64,000 nucleotides of DNA from Gammaproteobacteria bacterium (GCA_029289235.1 JARFTZ010000046.1:248001-312000), one strand, 5' to 3'. Counted from the first letter of the stretch, positions 47,030 to 56,237 are shown. Notes: generated by a model not told the origin, from the sequence alone. A program made the numbers and translations.

Positions 47030-48753
47030 CACAGATCAAAGCCCGCCCGGTGCCGCCCCGCGTGCAATGGCAGCTCGAACAGCAGGGTGTGCATCCCCTG
47101 CTCGCCCGCATCTACGCCGCGCGCGGCATCCAGACGAAGAGCGAACTCGACTACGAACTCGCCGCGCTGATCCCGCCCGCCAGCCTCACCCACGCCGACA
47201 CTGCCGCTGCCCTGCTCGCCGACGCCATCGAGGCGCAGGCGCGCATCCTGATCGTCGCGGACTATGACTGCGACGGCGCCACCGCCTGCGCCGTCGGTGT
47301 GCGCGCCCTGCGCGCCATGGCCGGCGACACGGGCGCCAGCGTCGACTACCTGGTGCCCAACCGCTTCACCTACGGCTACGGCCTCTCGCCGGAGATCGTC
47401 GACCTCGCCGCGACGATGAATCCCGACCTGCTGGTCACCGTCGACAACGGCATCGCCAGCCTGGCCGGCGTCGCCCGCGCCGGCGAACTCGGCATTGCCA
47501 CGCTGATCACCGACCACCACCTGCCCGGCGACGAATTGCCGGCGGCCGACTGCATCGTCAACCCCAACCAGCCCGGCTGCGGCTTCCCGAGCAAATCGCT
47601 GGCGGGAGTCGGCGTCATGTTCTACGTGATGCTCGCCCTGCGCGCCGAATTAAGGGCACGCGGCTGGTTCGGCGAGGCAACCAACGTCAAGGAGCCGAAC
47701 CTCGCCGCGCTGCTTGACCTCGTCGCCCTCGGCACCGTCGCCGACGTCGTCAGGCTCGACCGCAACAACCGCATCCTCGTCGACCAGGGTTTGAAGCGTA
47801 TGCGCGCCGGGCGCCTGACGCCGGGCGTCCGCGCGCTGTTCCGCGCCGCCGGGCGCGATCCGGCCAAGGCCGGCAGCATGGATCTCGGTTTCATGATCGG
47901 GCCGCGCCTCAACGCCGCCGGACGCCTCGCCGACATGTCGCTCGGCATCGAGGCGCTGATCACCGACGACGACGCCCGCGCGCTCAACATCGCGCAGGAA
48001 CTCGACAAGCTCAACCGCGAACGCAAGGACATCGAGTCCGGCATGCAGGAACAGGCGCTCGTCCATCTCGAGGCGATCAGCGAAACCGAAGGCCCGGCGA
48101 TTGCCCTGTTCGATCCCGACTGGCACCAGGGCGTCATCGGCATCCTCGCCTCGCGCATCAAGGACAAGCGCCATCGCCCGGTGTTCGCCTTCGCCCGCGG
48201 CGACGAAGCCACCGCCGACGGCGAACTGAAAGGCTCCGGCCGCTCGATCCCCGGCCTGCACCTGCGCGACGCGCTCGATCTCGTCTCCAAGCGCGCGCCG
48301 GGACTGTTGAAGCGTTTCGGCGGGCACGCCATGGCCGCCGGCGCGACGATCATGGAAGCCGACTTCGCGCGCTTCCGCGAACTCTTCGCCCAGGTCGCCG
48401 ACGAACTGCTCGCACCGGCCGATCTGACCCGCACGCTGGAAACCGACGGCAGTCTCGAAGAAAGCTACGTATCGATCAACACTGCCCGCCTGCTCGACGA
48501 CGAAGTCTGGGGCCAGGGCTTCCCCGCGCCGCTGTTCGAGGACGAATTCACCGTCGAAAACCAGCGGATCCTCAAGGACAAGCACCTCAAGCTCCGCCTG
48601 CGCCGCGGCGAAATGCGCATCGACGCCATCCAGTTCAATTTCAGCGGATCGCCCGGAACGACGATCCGCGCGGCCTACCGGCTGTCGGTTAACGAATACA
48701 ACGGCGTGCAATCACCGCAGCTTTTGATCGAGCACTTTGAAAACTGCCGGTAA
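47026..48753 (+). CDS. recJ: Single-stranded-DNA-specific exonuclease RecJ
   Basis: 575 aa from the ATG at 47026 overlapping rpfE. DHH superfamily: motif I VADYDCDGATAC, motif III ITDHHLPG, and DHHA1-type C-terminal motifs (SGRSIPGLHLRDALD, GGHAMAAG), then an OB-like domain. 5'-3' ssDNA exonuclease in recombination and mismatch repair. The next gene converges with a 6-base gap. Confidence 0.96.
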   Translation: MTQIKARPVPPRVQWQLEQQGVHPLLARIYAARGIQTKSELDYELAALIPPASLTHADTAAALLADAIEAQARILIVADYDCDGATACAVGVRALRAMAGDTGASVDYLVPNRFTYGYGLSPEIVDLAATMNPDLLVTVDNGIASLAGVARAGELGIATLITDHHLPGDELPAADCIVNPNQPGCGFPSKSLAGVGVMFYVMLALRAELRARGWFGEATNVKEPNLAALLDLVALGTVADVVRLDRNNRILVDQGLKRMRAGRLTPGVRALFRAAGRDPAKAGSMDLGFMIGPRLNAAGRLADMSLGIEALITDDDARALNIAQELDKLNRERKDIESGMQEQALVHLEAISETEGPAIALFDPDWHQGVIGILASRIKDKRHRPVFAFARGDEATADGELKGSGRSIPGLHLRDALDLVSKRAPGLLKRFGGHAMAAGATIMEADFARFRELFAQVADELLAPADLTRTLETDGSLEESYVSINTARLLDDEVWGQGFPAPLFEDEFTVENQRILKDKHLKLRLRRGEMRIDAIQFNFSGSPGTTIRAAYRLSVNEYNGVQSPQLLIEHFENCR

Positions 48754-48759
48754 CGAACG

Positions 48760-49203
48760 TTACGCCGACTGCGATACAGGAAAAACCCGGTCGTAGCCCA
48801 GATTGAAAACATAGGCGTAGACCACGTACGCCGCCGCCAGGCCGATATCCGCGACCAGCGCCTGCAGCCAGCTCATGCCTGTCCAGGCCATCACCACCGG
48901 CAGGCTGACCAGCAGCAGCCCCAGTTCGAAGCCTGAGGCATGCACGACGCGCATCAGCGCCGGACGCTGGTCGGCAGTGCGTCCGGTCAGCCGCCCTTCG
49001 ACCCAATCGAACGACGTGTTGTAAAGCGCGTTCCACACCGCCGCAATCGCCGCGATCAGCGCCAGCAGGCCCAGCGAATCGACCAGCGGCACGCCGGACA
49101 GCCAGACGAACGCCGGCGTGATCAGCAACAGGCCGCCGATCTCGAACATCGCCACCTGGCGCAAGCGATCGAGCGGGGAACGGAGTTTGGGTGCGTGTTG
49201 CAT
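48760..49203 (-). CDS. PACE-family efflux transporter (AceI-like)
   Basis: 147 aa from the ATG at 49203 (a TTG at 49212 is an alternative). Four helices in two BTP repeats. The conserved membrane Glu of helix 1 (AMFEIGGLLLITP), the WNALYNTSFDW motif and the C-terminal YAYVFNLGYDRVFP match PACE exporters, which use proton motive force to expel chlorhexidine-like compounds and short diamines. Confidence 0.9.
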   Translation of the reverse strand: MQHAPKLRSPLDRLRQVAMFEIGGLLLITPAFVWLSGVPLVDSLGLLALIAAIAAVWNALYNTSFDWVEGRLTGRTADQRPALMRVVHASGFELGLLLVSLPVVMAWTGMSWLQALVADIGLAAAYVVYAYVFNLGYDRVFPVSQSA

Positions 49204-49290
49204 CAGGAACAAAGGGAATGATTCAAAGCGGGGATTCTACCGGCGAGACCTCATTCCGGCCAATCCGCCTTAACCCCTTGGCCCACGCCC

Positions 49291-50907
49291 TTACGTCTGA
49301 AAACGGGCGAACGAACCATCCAGCTGCGAGGCCATGCCGTCAATCGATTTGATTGCGCCGAAGATCTGCTGCACGGCATCACGGGTATTGACGATCATCT
49401 GGGCGATATCGTCGACGTTACGAGCGACGCTTTGGCTCGAACCAAGTTGCTCATTGACAAAATCGACGATGCGGTCGACCCCGCTGCCCGAGCGCTCGGT
49501 GGATTGCCTCGCTTCCTCAAGCGCCTTGCGTGCCTCGGCCAGACGAGCCGCGCTGGTGGTGATTGCCAGGTTGCCATTCTGGATGGCCACGACGACATTG
49601 CCGGACTGCTGTTCAAGCAGCTTGGTGACGGACTTGATGTGATTTGCCGATTCGCCTGATTTTTCCGCCAGTTTGCGAACTTCATCGGCAACCACCGCAA
49701 ACCCGCGCCCCTGCTCCCCGGCCCGGGCCGCCTCGATCGCGGCATTCAGCGCCAGCAGATTTGTCTGTTCGGCAATCTCCCGTACGTGCCCCGTCATGCT
49801 GGTGATTTCAGCGGTGTGCTTCAAGAATGCACCGATCGTCTCCTCGATGTGATTGATGGCTTGCTGAACCTGCTTGATCTGGCCGGTCAACGCCATCATC
49901 TGCTGGTCGCTGAACTGGGTCCGCACAACGCTTTCCTGTGCCTGGCTGCGGACATCGGCCGCCGCCTCCGCCACGGATGCGATATGCACGCTCAGTTGCT
50001 GCATCGAGGACGAAGCCTGGCCCGCCGCGTCGCTCTGCGCGGCAGATGCATGCATCACTTCGTGGATATGGCTGCTTACAAGATTGATTTCGGACGCCAC
50101 TTTCCCGACACCGCTTTGCGCATCACCGACCAGCGCGTGGAGTTTTTCCAGAAACCTGTTGAACGCCAACGAGGTCTGGCCGACTTCATCTTGGCTACCG
50201 ACCCGTATCCGCGCTTTCAGGTTGGCTTCGCCTTGAGAGATGGCCTGCATGGAATCACGCAGGGCCACCAGCGACCGACGGACCCGATCGAGAATGAAGA
50301 GGATCAGTATCCCGCCGAGCACGCACGCGACAACTGCCAGACCGATGCTGATGCGCAATGCCGAGTCGGCGCGCTCGACCATCTCGTTCCTGATATCGGA
50401 GAAGCGCCTGAATTCCGCCTCTTGCAACGCTCCCAACTCACCTTTCAAGTCACGCCAAAGGGGGGCCTCTTCGCGAACGAAACGCTCCCCCGTATCCGGC
50501 AGTGTTCCAGCAATTTCCACGTACATTTCGCGCAGGTCCTGCAACATCTCGCGCCGCCCTTCAATCTTGCCGAGAACTTCGGCATCGGCAGAGTCCTTTT
50601 CGGCCATGGCCGCCACCCGATCGAGGGCACGCTTGAATGCCGTATTGGCCTGCACGAGGTTGTCTTTCGCCGCGCTGTCTTTCGGGTCGAGAATCAGGTT
50701 GCGAATGGCCAGTCCGCCGTTGATGGCCCCCTCATACATGCTGCTGTAGTCATAGAGCTTCGAGACGTCCCGCTCGATGAACCGGATGAAACCGTTGGAG
50801 ACCGAATGGAGCTGGTAAACGGCGAACCCGATGGCCACAAGGGTAACGAGAGTTGCCGGTACGATGGCACCGAGAATCTTGAGCCGGACGCTATGGCGGA
50901 TGCCCAT
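49291..50907 (-). CDS. Transmembrane methyl-accepting chemotaxis protein
   Basis: 538 aa. Helix 1 about 11-32, a periplasmic four-helix-bundle sensor (about 35-185), helix 2 about 190-210, HAMP about 212-265, then the MCP signalling domain with tip [22 protein letters not shown] and flanking methylation helices. The ligand is not predictable. Its upstream region (50908-51035) holds two TTGCAA hexamers 5 bases apart. Confidence 0.93.
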   Translation of the reverse strand: MGIRHSVRLKILGAIVPATLVTLVAIGFAVYQLHSVSNGFIRFIERDVSKLYDYSSMYEGAINGGLAIRNLILDPKDSAAKDNLVQANTAFKRALDRVAAMAEKDSADAEVLGKIEGRREMLQDLREMYVEIAGTLPDTGERFVREEAPLWRDLKGELGALQEAEFRRFSDIRNEMVERADSALRISIGLAVVACVLGGILILFILDRVRRSLVALRDSMQAISQGEANLKARIRVGSQDEVGQTSLAFNRFLEKLHALVGDAQSGVGKVASEINLVSSHIHEVMHASAAQSDAAGQASSSMQQLSVHIASVAEAAADVRSQAQESVVRTQFSDQQMMALTGQIKQVQQAINHIEETIGAFLKHTAEITSMTGHVREIAEQTNLLALNAAIEAARAGEQGRGFAVVADEVRKLAEKSGESANHIKSVTKLLEQQSGNVVVAIQNGNLAITTSAARLAEARKALEEARQSTERSGSGVDRIVDFVNEQLGSSQSVARNVDDIAQMIVNTRDAVQQIFGAIKSIDGMASQLDGSFARFQT

Positions 50908-51035
50908 GACAGATATATAGCCGAAGTAACAAGGAGTGGGCGCAGTGTGACGATTGCCTGTTGCAATTTTGTTGCAACATTATTGGCCATCGTCAATGAC
51001 CGGGCATCTGAACTGCGAACACGCCGACACCGGGA

Positions 51036-51488
51036 TCATTTCGGCATGTAATCAACCTCGGCCCACATGTACCCGATATAGGACCATTCACTGACCGACA
51101 GTACCTTGACCCGATTCCCGGGCGTGAGCGCCTCGCGAACCGCAGGAAACGCCCCCGACTCGGTCGGCATGCCAGCCCGGACGTTGATGTTTCCGGTCTG
51201 GGTGCGGACGGCGGGGGATGATCCCACCAGCGACGCAGGATCGGCCGACTCGGGAAAATCGAAATAGCGCGTTTCCCAGCGCCTTTCGGGCGCAACGTAA
51301 TGGCCGAGGTAGACCCAGCCACTCTTCGTTCCGGTGGCGGCAGGCTGTGGCCGTGGAGGCTCCGGAGCTGCTTGTGGAAGCTTGACGGCGACAGCCAGGG
51401 ACAGCGCCGCCTGGCGCTGGTTATAGCTGTGGGGGAACCACAAACCGGCGACGCCGAGCACTACAGTGGAAATGAACGTCGAATTCAT
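51036..51488 (-). CDS. SH3-like-domain protein with one membrane helix; true start probably further upstream
   Basis: 150 aa from the ATG at 51488. A helix (STFISTVVLGVAGLWF) is followed by a Pro-rich linker and a C-terminal bacterial SH3-like fold (NINVRAGMPTESGAFPAV, VKVLSVSEWSYIGYMWAEVDY). The frame stays open for 33 codons upstream to a TGA at 51593, encoding a protein-like charged N-terminus (EKSEQPKATLDDLLAELKAQ). At its head an ATC (51587-51585) sits 4 bases after GAGGTG, the place a start codon should occupy. From there the protein would be 183 aa with a cytosolic helix before the membrane segment. 30 bases after the DUF4231 gene. Confidence 0.7.
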   Translation of the reverse strand: MNSTFISTVVLGVAGLWFPHSYNQRQAALSLAVAVKLPQAAPEPPRPQPAATGTKSGWVYLGHYVAPERRWETRYFDFPESADPASLVGSSPAVRTQTGNINVRAGMPTESGAFPAVREALTPGNRVKVLSVSEWSYIGYMWAEVDYMPK

Positions 51489-51617
51489 CGGAAGGCGATC
51501 CCGGAGTTCCTTCTTCCTGGCACCTTGCGCTTTCAGTTCGGCCAGCAGATCGTCGAGGGTAGCCTTCGGCTGTTCGCTCTTTTCGATGTTTCACCTCGCA
51601 CCGTCTTGAAACGCTTC

Positions 51618-52136
51618 TCAGTGAGCGCCGGCCTTGGCATGCTTCGTTGCTTCCACAGTCTCGCTGGCCATGGTCATCACGTTCAGCGTCGCGGCATTTT
51701 CAATGGAAATGGCCTCTTCGACTCTTTCCACGAACAGCCGGAACGCCTTGTCGTCGTCCAGATCGCGATAGCGGCCGACACGCGAGCGAAAAAGGAATTT
51801 CTCGTGCCCGAGCAACTGCTCGGTAGAACGGTAGTTTTTCCATTGCTCGCGGTAGTGAAAGACGCTTTCCAGCGACACGGTGACGACGACCAGCAGGCTG
51901 ATCACCGTCACCACGAGCTGGATCACCGGAACATCGAACAGTGTCTGCGAAGATGGCAGATTAACCAGAACCGGCACGAGGCCGCCGCCAATCACCGAGA
52001 ACGCGCGCATCTGCAGATAGCGGCGCTTCATGAGCACCGATTTGCCGTCATACCATTTCTGGTATTGCTCGACCCGTTCAGCGACATACGCCTGCGGCGT
52101 CATCGACAAGACATCGGAAGTGCGTTCTGCCTGCAT
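51618..52136 (-). CDS. DUF4231/SLATT-like two-helix membrane protein
   Basis: 172 aa from the ATG at 52136, preceded by AAGGAG. An N-terminal helix (AYVAERVEQYQKWYDGK), two adjacent membrane segments (about 49-67 and 76-96) and a C-terminal coiled helix (EQLLGHEKFLFRSRVGRYRD; LFVERVEEAISIENAA). This is the DUF4231 layout; related SLATT proteins are proposed pore-forming effectors in nucleotide-signalled conflict systems. Operon with the SH3-like gene, divergent from the hydrolase. Confidence 0.8.
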   Translation of the reverse strand: MQAERTSDVLSMTPQAYVAERVEQYQKWYDGKSVLMKRRYLQMRAFSVIGGGLVPVLVNLPSSQTLFDVPVIQLVVTVISLLVVVTVSLESVFHYREQWKNYRSTEQLLGHEKFLFRSRVGRYRDLDDDKAFRLFVERVEEAISIENAATLNVMTMASETVEATKHAKAGAH

Positions 52137-52207
52137 GACCGCGACTCCTTCATTCAACTACGCTGCCCTTTGACCATAGCACCCGCATTAAGGTCGCGAT
52201 ACGCCGA

Positions 52208-52235
52208 TTGACGAATTCCGGCATCGGCCTATGAT
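52208..52235 (+). promoter_or_regulatory. Sigma-70-like promoter of the hydrolase-muramidase operon
   Basis: TTGACG at 52208-52213, a 16-bp spacer and TATGAT at 52230-52235. It would start a leader of about 100 bases before the hydrolase ATG at 52344. Confidence 0.65.
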
Positions 52236-52343
52236 CGTCTTTGCTCCGCTTCGACGAACCCTGAGATCACGAACTTCGCTGCAAGTTTCCGGTCCATTGC
52301 CACATCCGGATCGAGCGTTCCAGCTTTTAACTGGAGGATCGTC

Positions 52344-53921
52344 ATGTCCGCAAGCCCGCACCATCCATTCCACCCGATCATCTACGTGCGCGGCTTTGCC
52401 GCGACGCAGGGCGAGATCGAGGAAACCGTCGCCGATCCCTACATGGGCTTCAACATCGGCTCGACCAAGTCGCGCATGGCCTGGACCGGCGACGTCAAGC
52501 GCTTTTTCTTCGAGTCGCCGCTCGTCCGCCTGATGAACGACCACGGCTACTTCGACGTCTTCGAGGACGGCGAGGACCTCGTCGCCACTGAGCGCACCGA
52601 CCGACCGATCCCCTACCGCTGCATCGTCATCCACCGCTATTACGACGAAGCCAGCAAGGACTTCGGCAGCGGCGAGACGCCGCCGATCGAGCACTTCGCC
52701 CACGGTCTTGACCGGCTGATCCTGCGCTTGCGCGACAAGATCTGCGCCAACCCGAAGAACGGCGTCACGCCCGAAGATTTCCGGGTGTATCTGGTTGCGC
52801 ACTCGATGGGCGGCCTCGTCTGCCGGGCCTTCCTGCAGAACCCGGCGATCGGTTCGACGGAGGCGCGCCGCGCCGTCGACAAGGTGTTCACCTACGCCAC
52901 GCCGCACAACGGCATCGACATGCGCATCGTGCGCAACATCCCCGGCTGGATGACCTTCGGCGACGTCAACAACTTCAATCGCGAACGCATGGCTGGCTAC
53001 CTGGCGCTCCCCGCCAGCGAAGACGTTTCGGTGGTGCGCAATTTCCCGCCGGAACGCATCTTCAACCTGGTCGGCACCAACGCCCGCGACTACACGGTCG
53101 CCGGCGGCCTGTCGTCCTGGGCGGCAGGAGAAGCCAGCGACGGCCTGGTGCGCATCGAGAACGCCACCACGCACGGCCCCGGACCGGACGGCCGCAACAT
53201 CACCTCGCCGCGGGCCTTCGTCCATCGGAGCCACTCCGGCCACTATGGCATCGTCAATTCCGAGGAGGGCTACCAGAACCTCACCCGCTTCCTGTTCGGC
53301 GCACTGCGCATCGACGGTGTTCTCGACATCGACGACATTTCGCTGCCGAACGAAGTGGCCAAGGAAATGCAGGCCGGTAAAGCGGTGCGCGCGGCCTATC
53401 AATTCGAAGCCGTGGTCAGCGTGCGGGGTTGCCAGTGGCAGATGACACGGCGCGAGGCGCGCGAAAATTCGGCCATCTTCCGCACCTACGACGAACTCTT
53501 TCCCGGCCAGCCCGGCACCACACGCCCCGCCGATCGCAGCCGAAGCCCGCATCTCTTCTCGGTTTTCCTCGACCCAACCAAGAGCGTCAAGGCTTCCGGG
53601 TCGGTGAGTTTCGCCTTCGACCTGAAAGTGCTCGTCCCCGACTACGAAGTCGACGGTGTGATGTTCATGAAGCGCCATTACGAGGGTGGCTACATCCTGC
53701 GGCAGTGGATTCTGGTCGAGGCGTTTCCCGACGCGGCGGACCCCACGGGCTGGCGCATCAAGTACGGCTACCAGGAAGACAACCCCGGCCGCCCCGGCAA
53801 GAACGCCCCGACCTATGCCCTGCCCGACGGCACCGGGCTGGCTTTCGACATCCCCGTCGTCCAGAAGACGCGGCCAGGCATCACCGGGAAGCTGCACATC
53901 GAAGCGCGACCGTGGTCTTGA
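52344..53921 (+). CDS. Alpha/beta hydrolase (lipase/PGAP1-like) of unknown target
   Basis: 525 aa without a signal peptide. Alpha/beta-hydrolase N-terminal half: IIYVRGFAATQGEIEE as the oxyanion-side strand, nucleophile elbow VAHSMGGLVCRAF (Ser near residue 157), a following TYATPHNGIDM and the likely catalytic His in HSGHYGIVNS. The C-terminal 180 residues form a separate, beta-rich domain (KSVKASGSVSFAFDLKVLV). Ribosome site GGAGGAT. Lipid or ester target unknown. Lies 11 bases before the muramidase gene. Confidence 0.82.
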   Translation: MSASPHHPFHPIIYVRGFAATQGEIEETVADPYMGFNIGSTKSRMAWTGDVKRFFFESPLVRLMNDHGYFDVFEDGEDLVATERTDRPIPYRCIVIHRYYDEASKDFGSGETPPIEHFAHGLDRLILRLRDKICANPKNGVTPEDFRVYLVAHSMGGLVCRAFLQNPAIGSTEARRAVDKVFTYATPHNGIDMRIVRNIPGWMTFGDVNNFNRERMAGYLALPASEDVSVVRNFPPERIFNLVGTNARDYTVAGGLSSWAAGEASDGLVRIENATTHGPGPDGRNITSPRAFVHRSHSGHYGIVNSEEGYQNLTRFLFGALRIDGVLDIDDISLPNEVAKEMQAGKAVRAAYQFEAVVSVRGCQWQMTRREARENSAIFRTYDELFPGQPGTTRPADRSRSPHLFSVFLDPTKSVKASGSVSFAFDLKVLVPDYEVDGVMFMKRHYEGGYILRQWILVEAFPDAADPTGWRIKYGYQEDNPGRPGKNAPTYALPDGTGLAFDIPVVQKTRPGITGKLHIEARPWS

Positions 53922-53932
53922 GGAGGACGATC

Positions 53933-54748
53933 ATGGAATTCGTCGGAAAGCGCCAACCGCTCACTTCCTCGGGCCTTGGCAATGCCCTTGAACAGATCGG
54001 CCTGCAACCGGCAGAAGCCGCTGTCATCTGGGCCGTTGTAGACGTCGAGACGTCGGGCGTGACGCAGGGCTGCGGCTTCCGCCTCGACGGAAGACCGCAG
54101 ATCCTGTTCGAACGCCACGTCTTCCGCCGCGAGACGCAAGGGCGTTTCAACGCGCAGGCACCGCATCTCTCGGGCCCGGCCGGCGGCTACGGTGGTCTGG
54201 GTACGCAGTACGCGAAACTCGAAGAAGCGCTCGCGCTGTGTCTCGCCCACGGTCTTGGCCCGGAACCGGCCCTGCGCTCCGCATCCTGGGGACTCGGCCA
54301 GATCATGGGCTTCAATGCCAGGCTGGCCGGACATGAAAGCGCTGAAGCGATGGTTCGCGCCATGACGGAGGGCGAAGACGAACAGATTCTGGCCATGGCC
54401 CGCTTCCTCAATGCGAGAAATCTCCACAAGGCATTGCAGCGCCGCGACTGGGCTGCCTTCGCACGCGGGTACAACGGTGCGGGATACGCACAGAACCAGT
54501 ACGACATCAAGCTCGAACAGGCCTACGCGCGACTGGCGTCCGGCTCACTTCCCAACCTGCAACTCCGGGCGGCCCAGATCGCGTTGCTCTATCTCGGCTT
54601 TTCGCCGGGCAAGGTCGACGGCGTGATCGGACAACGCACGCGCAACGCCCTCAACAGCTTTCGCCTGCAAGCCGGCCTGCCGCCGGGCGGCGACCTCGAT
54701 GGCCCCTGCTACGTCGCGCTATGCCAAAAGGCCGGCTTGCGGCCCTGA
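53933..54748 (+). CDS. N-acetylmuramidase (DUF3380) with C-terminal peptidoglycan-binding domain
   Basis: 271 aa from the ATG at 53933 (ribosome site AGGAGGA). The N-terminal muramidase domain has the catalytic Glu in VVDVETSGVTQGCGF and the motifs ILFERHVFRR and ASWGLGQIMGFN. The C-terminal PG_binding_1 domain follows (LLYLGFSPGKVDGVIGQRTRNALNSFR). No signal peptide, as in phage endolysins. There are no other phage genes around, and it is coupled to the hydrolase, so it could be a captured endolysin or an exported effector (inference). Confidence 0.88.
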   Translation: MEFVGKRQPLTSSGLGNALEQIGLQPAEAAVIWAVVDVETSGVTQGCGFRLDGRPQILFERHVFRRETQGRFNAQAPHLSGPAGGYGGLGTQYAKLEEALALCLAHGLGPEPALRSASWGLGQIMGFNARLAGHESAEAMVRAMTEGEDEQILAMARFLNARNLHKALQRRDWAAFARGYNGAGYAQNQYDIKLEQAYARLASGSLPNLQLRAAQIALLYLGFSPGKVDGVIGQRTRNALNSFRLQAGLPPGGDLDGPCYVALCQKAGLRP

Positions 54749-54793
54749 GCACCGCGCCGGGATTGATTACAATCCGTTACGCAAGCACTGAAG

Positions 54794-54880
54794 ATGTCAA
54801 ACAGACTTTGGAAAAATGGACGCCTATTATTGCATCCGTTGCTTCAGCGTCCCCCGCTGACAATGTTTGACCCTCCCTGA
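54794..54880 (+). CDS. Possible 28-aa leader peptide of an attenuator
   Basis: A short frame MSNRLWKNGRLL... ends in TGA at 54878-54880, directly abutting the first of three overlapping hairpins. Leu-rich (RLLLHPLLQ). A TACAAT -10-like hexamer lies at 54768-54773, but the ribosome site is weak and there is no good -35. Speculative. Confidence 0.3.
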   Translation: MSNRLWKNGRLLLHPLLQRPPLTMFDPP

Positions 54881-54937
54881 CCCATCGCAACGATGGGATT
54901 TTGAATCCCATGCCGAACCGGTGTGGGATTTTTTTTT
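54881..54937 (+). terminator. Terminator with overlapping alternative hairpins (attenuator-like)
   Basis: Hairpin 1: CCCATCG-CAA-CGATGGG (54881-54897). Hairpin 2: ATGGGATT-TTG-AATCCCAT (54893-54911). Hairpin 3: AATCCCA...TGGGATT (54904-54930) with an inner CCG/CGG and wobble pairs, followed by nine T (54929-54937). 1 and 2 are mutually exclusive, as are 2 and 3, which is the anti-antiterminator, antiterminator, terminator logic of attenuators and riboswitches. It may instead simply end the muramidase transcript. Confidence 0.7.
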
Positions 54938-55051
54938 GGGATGGCCAGGACGCCTGGAGAAATGCTTCAGACGTTCGCGAGAGACACGATCCGCGGGGCG
55001 CCTTGAAGTTTCGTGGAAACAACTGGCCAACTCAGATGAAAGGATTGAACT

Positions 55052-55201
55052 ATGTATTCCGTCGTGAATAAAAGTACCGGACAAGTCCTCGCAGCCAACC
55101 TGACACTGGACGCGGTTGACACCTGGATTGCCAGAAACGAGTCGAAGTATGCCGGAATCCGTGTAGTCGGCATGACCGTCTTCGTAGCCGAAGCCGGCTG
55201 A
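55052..55201 (+). CDS. Small 49-aa protein downstream of the attenuator-like element
   Basis: Frame MYSVVNKSTGQVLAANL... to VVGMTVFVAEAG, preceded by GAAAGGA 7 bases before the ATG. Composition is normal and non-repetitive, with a plausible small alpha/beta fold. No family recognised. It is followed by a strong GC hairpin at 55266-55293. Confidence 0.5.
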   Translation: MYSVVNKSTGQVLAANLTLDAVDTWIARNESKYAGIRVVGMTVFVAEAG

Positions 55202-55265
55202 ACACCCCTCAACCGATAACAAAAACGATACAGGGTCATCTCCAGTACAACCGTGCAATCCGTTC

Positions 55266-55293
55266 CCCGGGAAAGGCGCCAGCCTTTCCCGGG
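55266..55293. terminator. Strong GC-rich hairpin after the 49-aa ORF
   Basis: CCCGGGAAAGGC, loop GCCA, GCCTTTCCCGGG: a perfect 12-bp stem. No T-run follows, so it is a possible Rho-independent-like stop or RNA-stabilising structure, 64 bases after the small ORF. Confidence 0.5.
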
Positions 55294-55411
55294 CGGCGTT
55301 CGCGCAACGCGCTATCTCCACCCCGCCTGAATCAACTATGCATCGGACATCAACCCTGCCGATTCGCATATACTTGCCACAATAATCAGAACACAGGGCG
55401 GGAACACCAGC

Positions 55412-56200
55412 ATGAGCTTCATCCGGCAGATCAAATCGATCCTCACCAAAAACGACTCGAAATCCTTGTCCGCGGAGCAACCCGCACAGGCCGAACGACG
55501 CCGGCAAAAGCGCTACAGCCACAAAGGCCGCAGGATCCTGATCATCGACGATTCACCGACCGTCGTCGCCTCGCTCGGCAAGATCCTCCGCTCGGCAGGT
55601 TGCCTCGTCGCCGAAGCCGGCGATGCCGAATCGGGCATCGATGCAGCCCGCTCTGCCCGACCGGATCTCGTCTTTCTCGACATCGTGCTTCCCGGCATCA
55701 ACGGATTTGCGGCCTTGCGGCAAATGCGGCGCGACGAGGCCACCAGCCGCATTCCGGTCATCATGATCAGCGGCAACGAGCAGGCGACCGAACAGTTCTA
55801 CGCGAAACGCATCGGCGCCGACGATTTCATGAAGAAGCCGTTCTCCCGCCACGAAGTATTCGCCCGCGTCGAGGCACTCGTGATTGCCGGCAAGCTCGCG
55901 AAGCTCGAAGACCCGGATAGTGAAAGAAAACTCGCCGCCGCCCCATCATCGCCACAGCCAAAGACTCCTCCCGTCGAGTCCGTTCCGCAGTCACCTGCCT
56001 CACCACGGCAGGAACGAAGAACCCCGCACATCCCGAACGAGGCCGTCGCCCGGATGACGCCGCTGGAAGCCCGGCAACAATTGGCGTCGATGGGATTGCA
56101 GTATTTCAGTCAGGAACAGTTCGCTGCCGCCGTCAAACGCGCGGACAGACTCGCGGTCGACCTCTTCATCATCAGCGGCGGCGTCGAGATTCAGGCGTGA
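55412..56200 (+). CDS. Stand-alone response regulator with an ankyrin-like C-terminal tail
   Basis: 262 aa. A basic N-terminal segment (about 30 residues) leads into a receiver domain (ILIIDDSPTVVASLGKIL; phospho-Asp in LVFLDIVLPG; VIMISG; FMKKPFSRHEV), a Pro/Ser-rich linker (about 170-215) and a C-terminal 45-residue motif (YFSQEQFAAAVKRADRLAVDLFIISGGVEI) that resembles a single ankyrin-type helix pair. There is no DNA-binding or enzymatic output, suggesting protein-protein signalling. The cognate kinase is not in the window. Confidence 0.82.
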   Translation: MSFIRQIKSILTKNDSKSLSAEQPAQAERRRQKRYSHKGRRILIIDDSPTVVASLGKILRSAGCLVAEAGDAESGIDAARSARPDLVFLDIVLPGINGFAALRQMRRDEATSRIPVIMISGNEQATEQFYAKRIGADDFMKKPFSRHEVFARVEALVIAGKLAKLEDPDSERKLAAAPSSPQPKTPPVESVPQSPASPRQERRTPHIPNEAVARMTPLEARQQLASMGLQYFSQEQFAAAVKRADRLAVDLFIISGGVEIQA

Positions 56201-56237
56201 CCGGCGGCGCGCATCGCGCCACCGGCAACCATCAGGA

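Noticed and set aside
52188-53897. 569-codon antisense frame over the hydrolase gene
   Set aside because: Composition typical of a mirror frame; the sense gene has the nucleophile elbow and a proper ribosome site and promoter.
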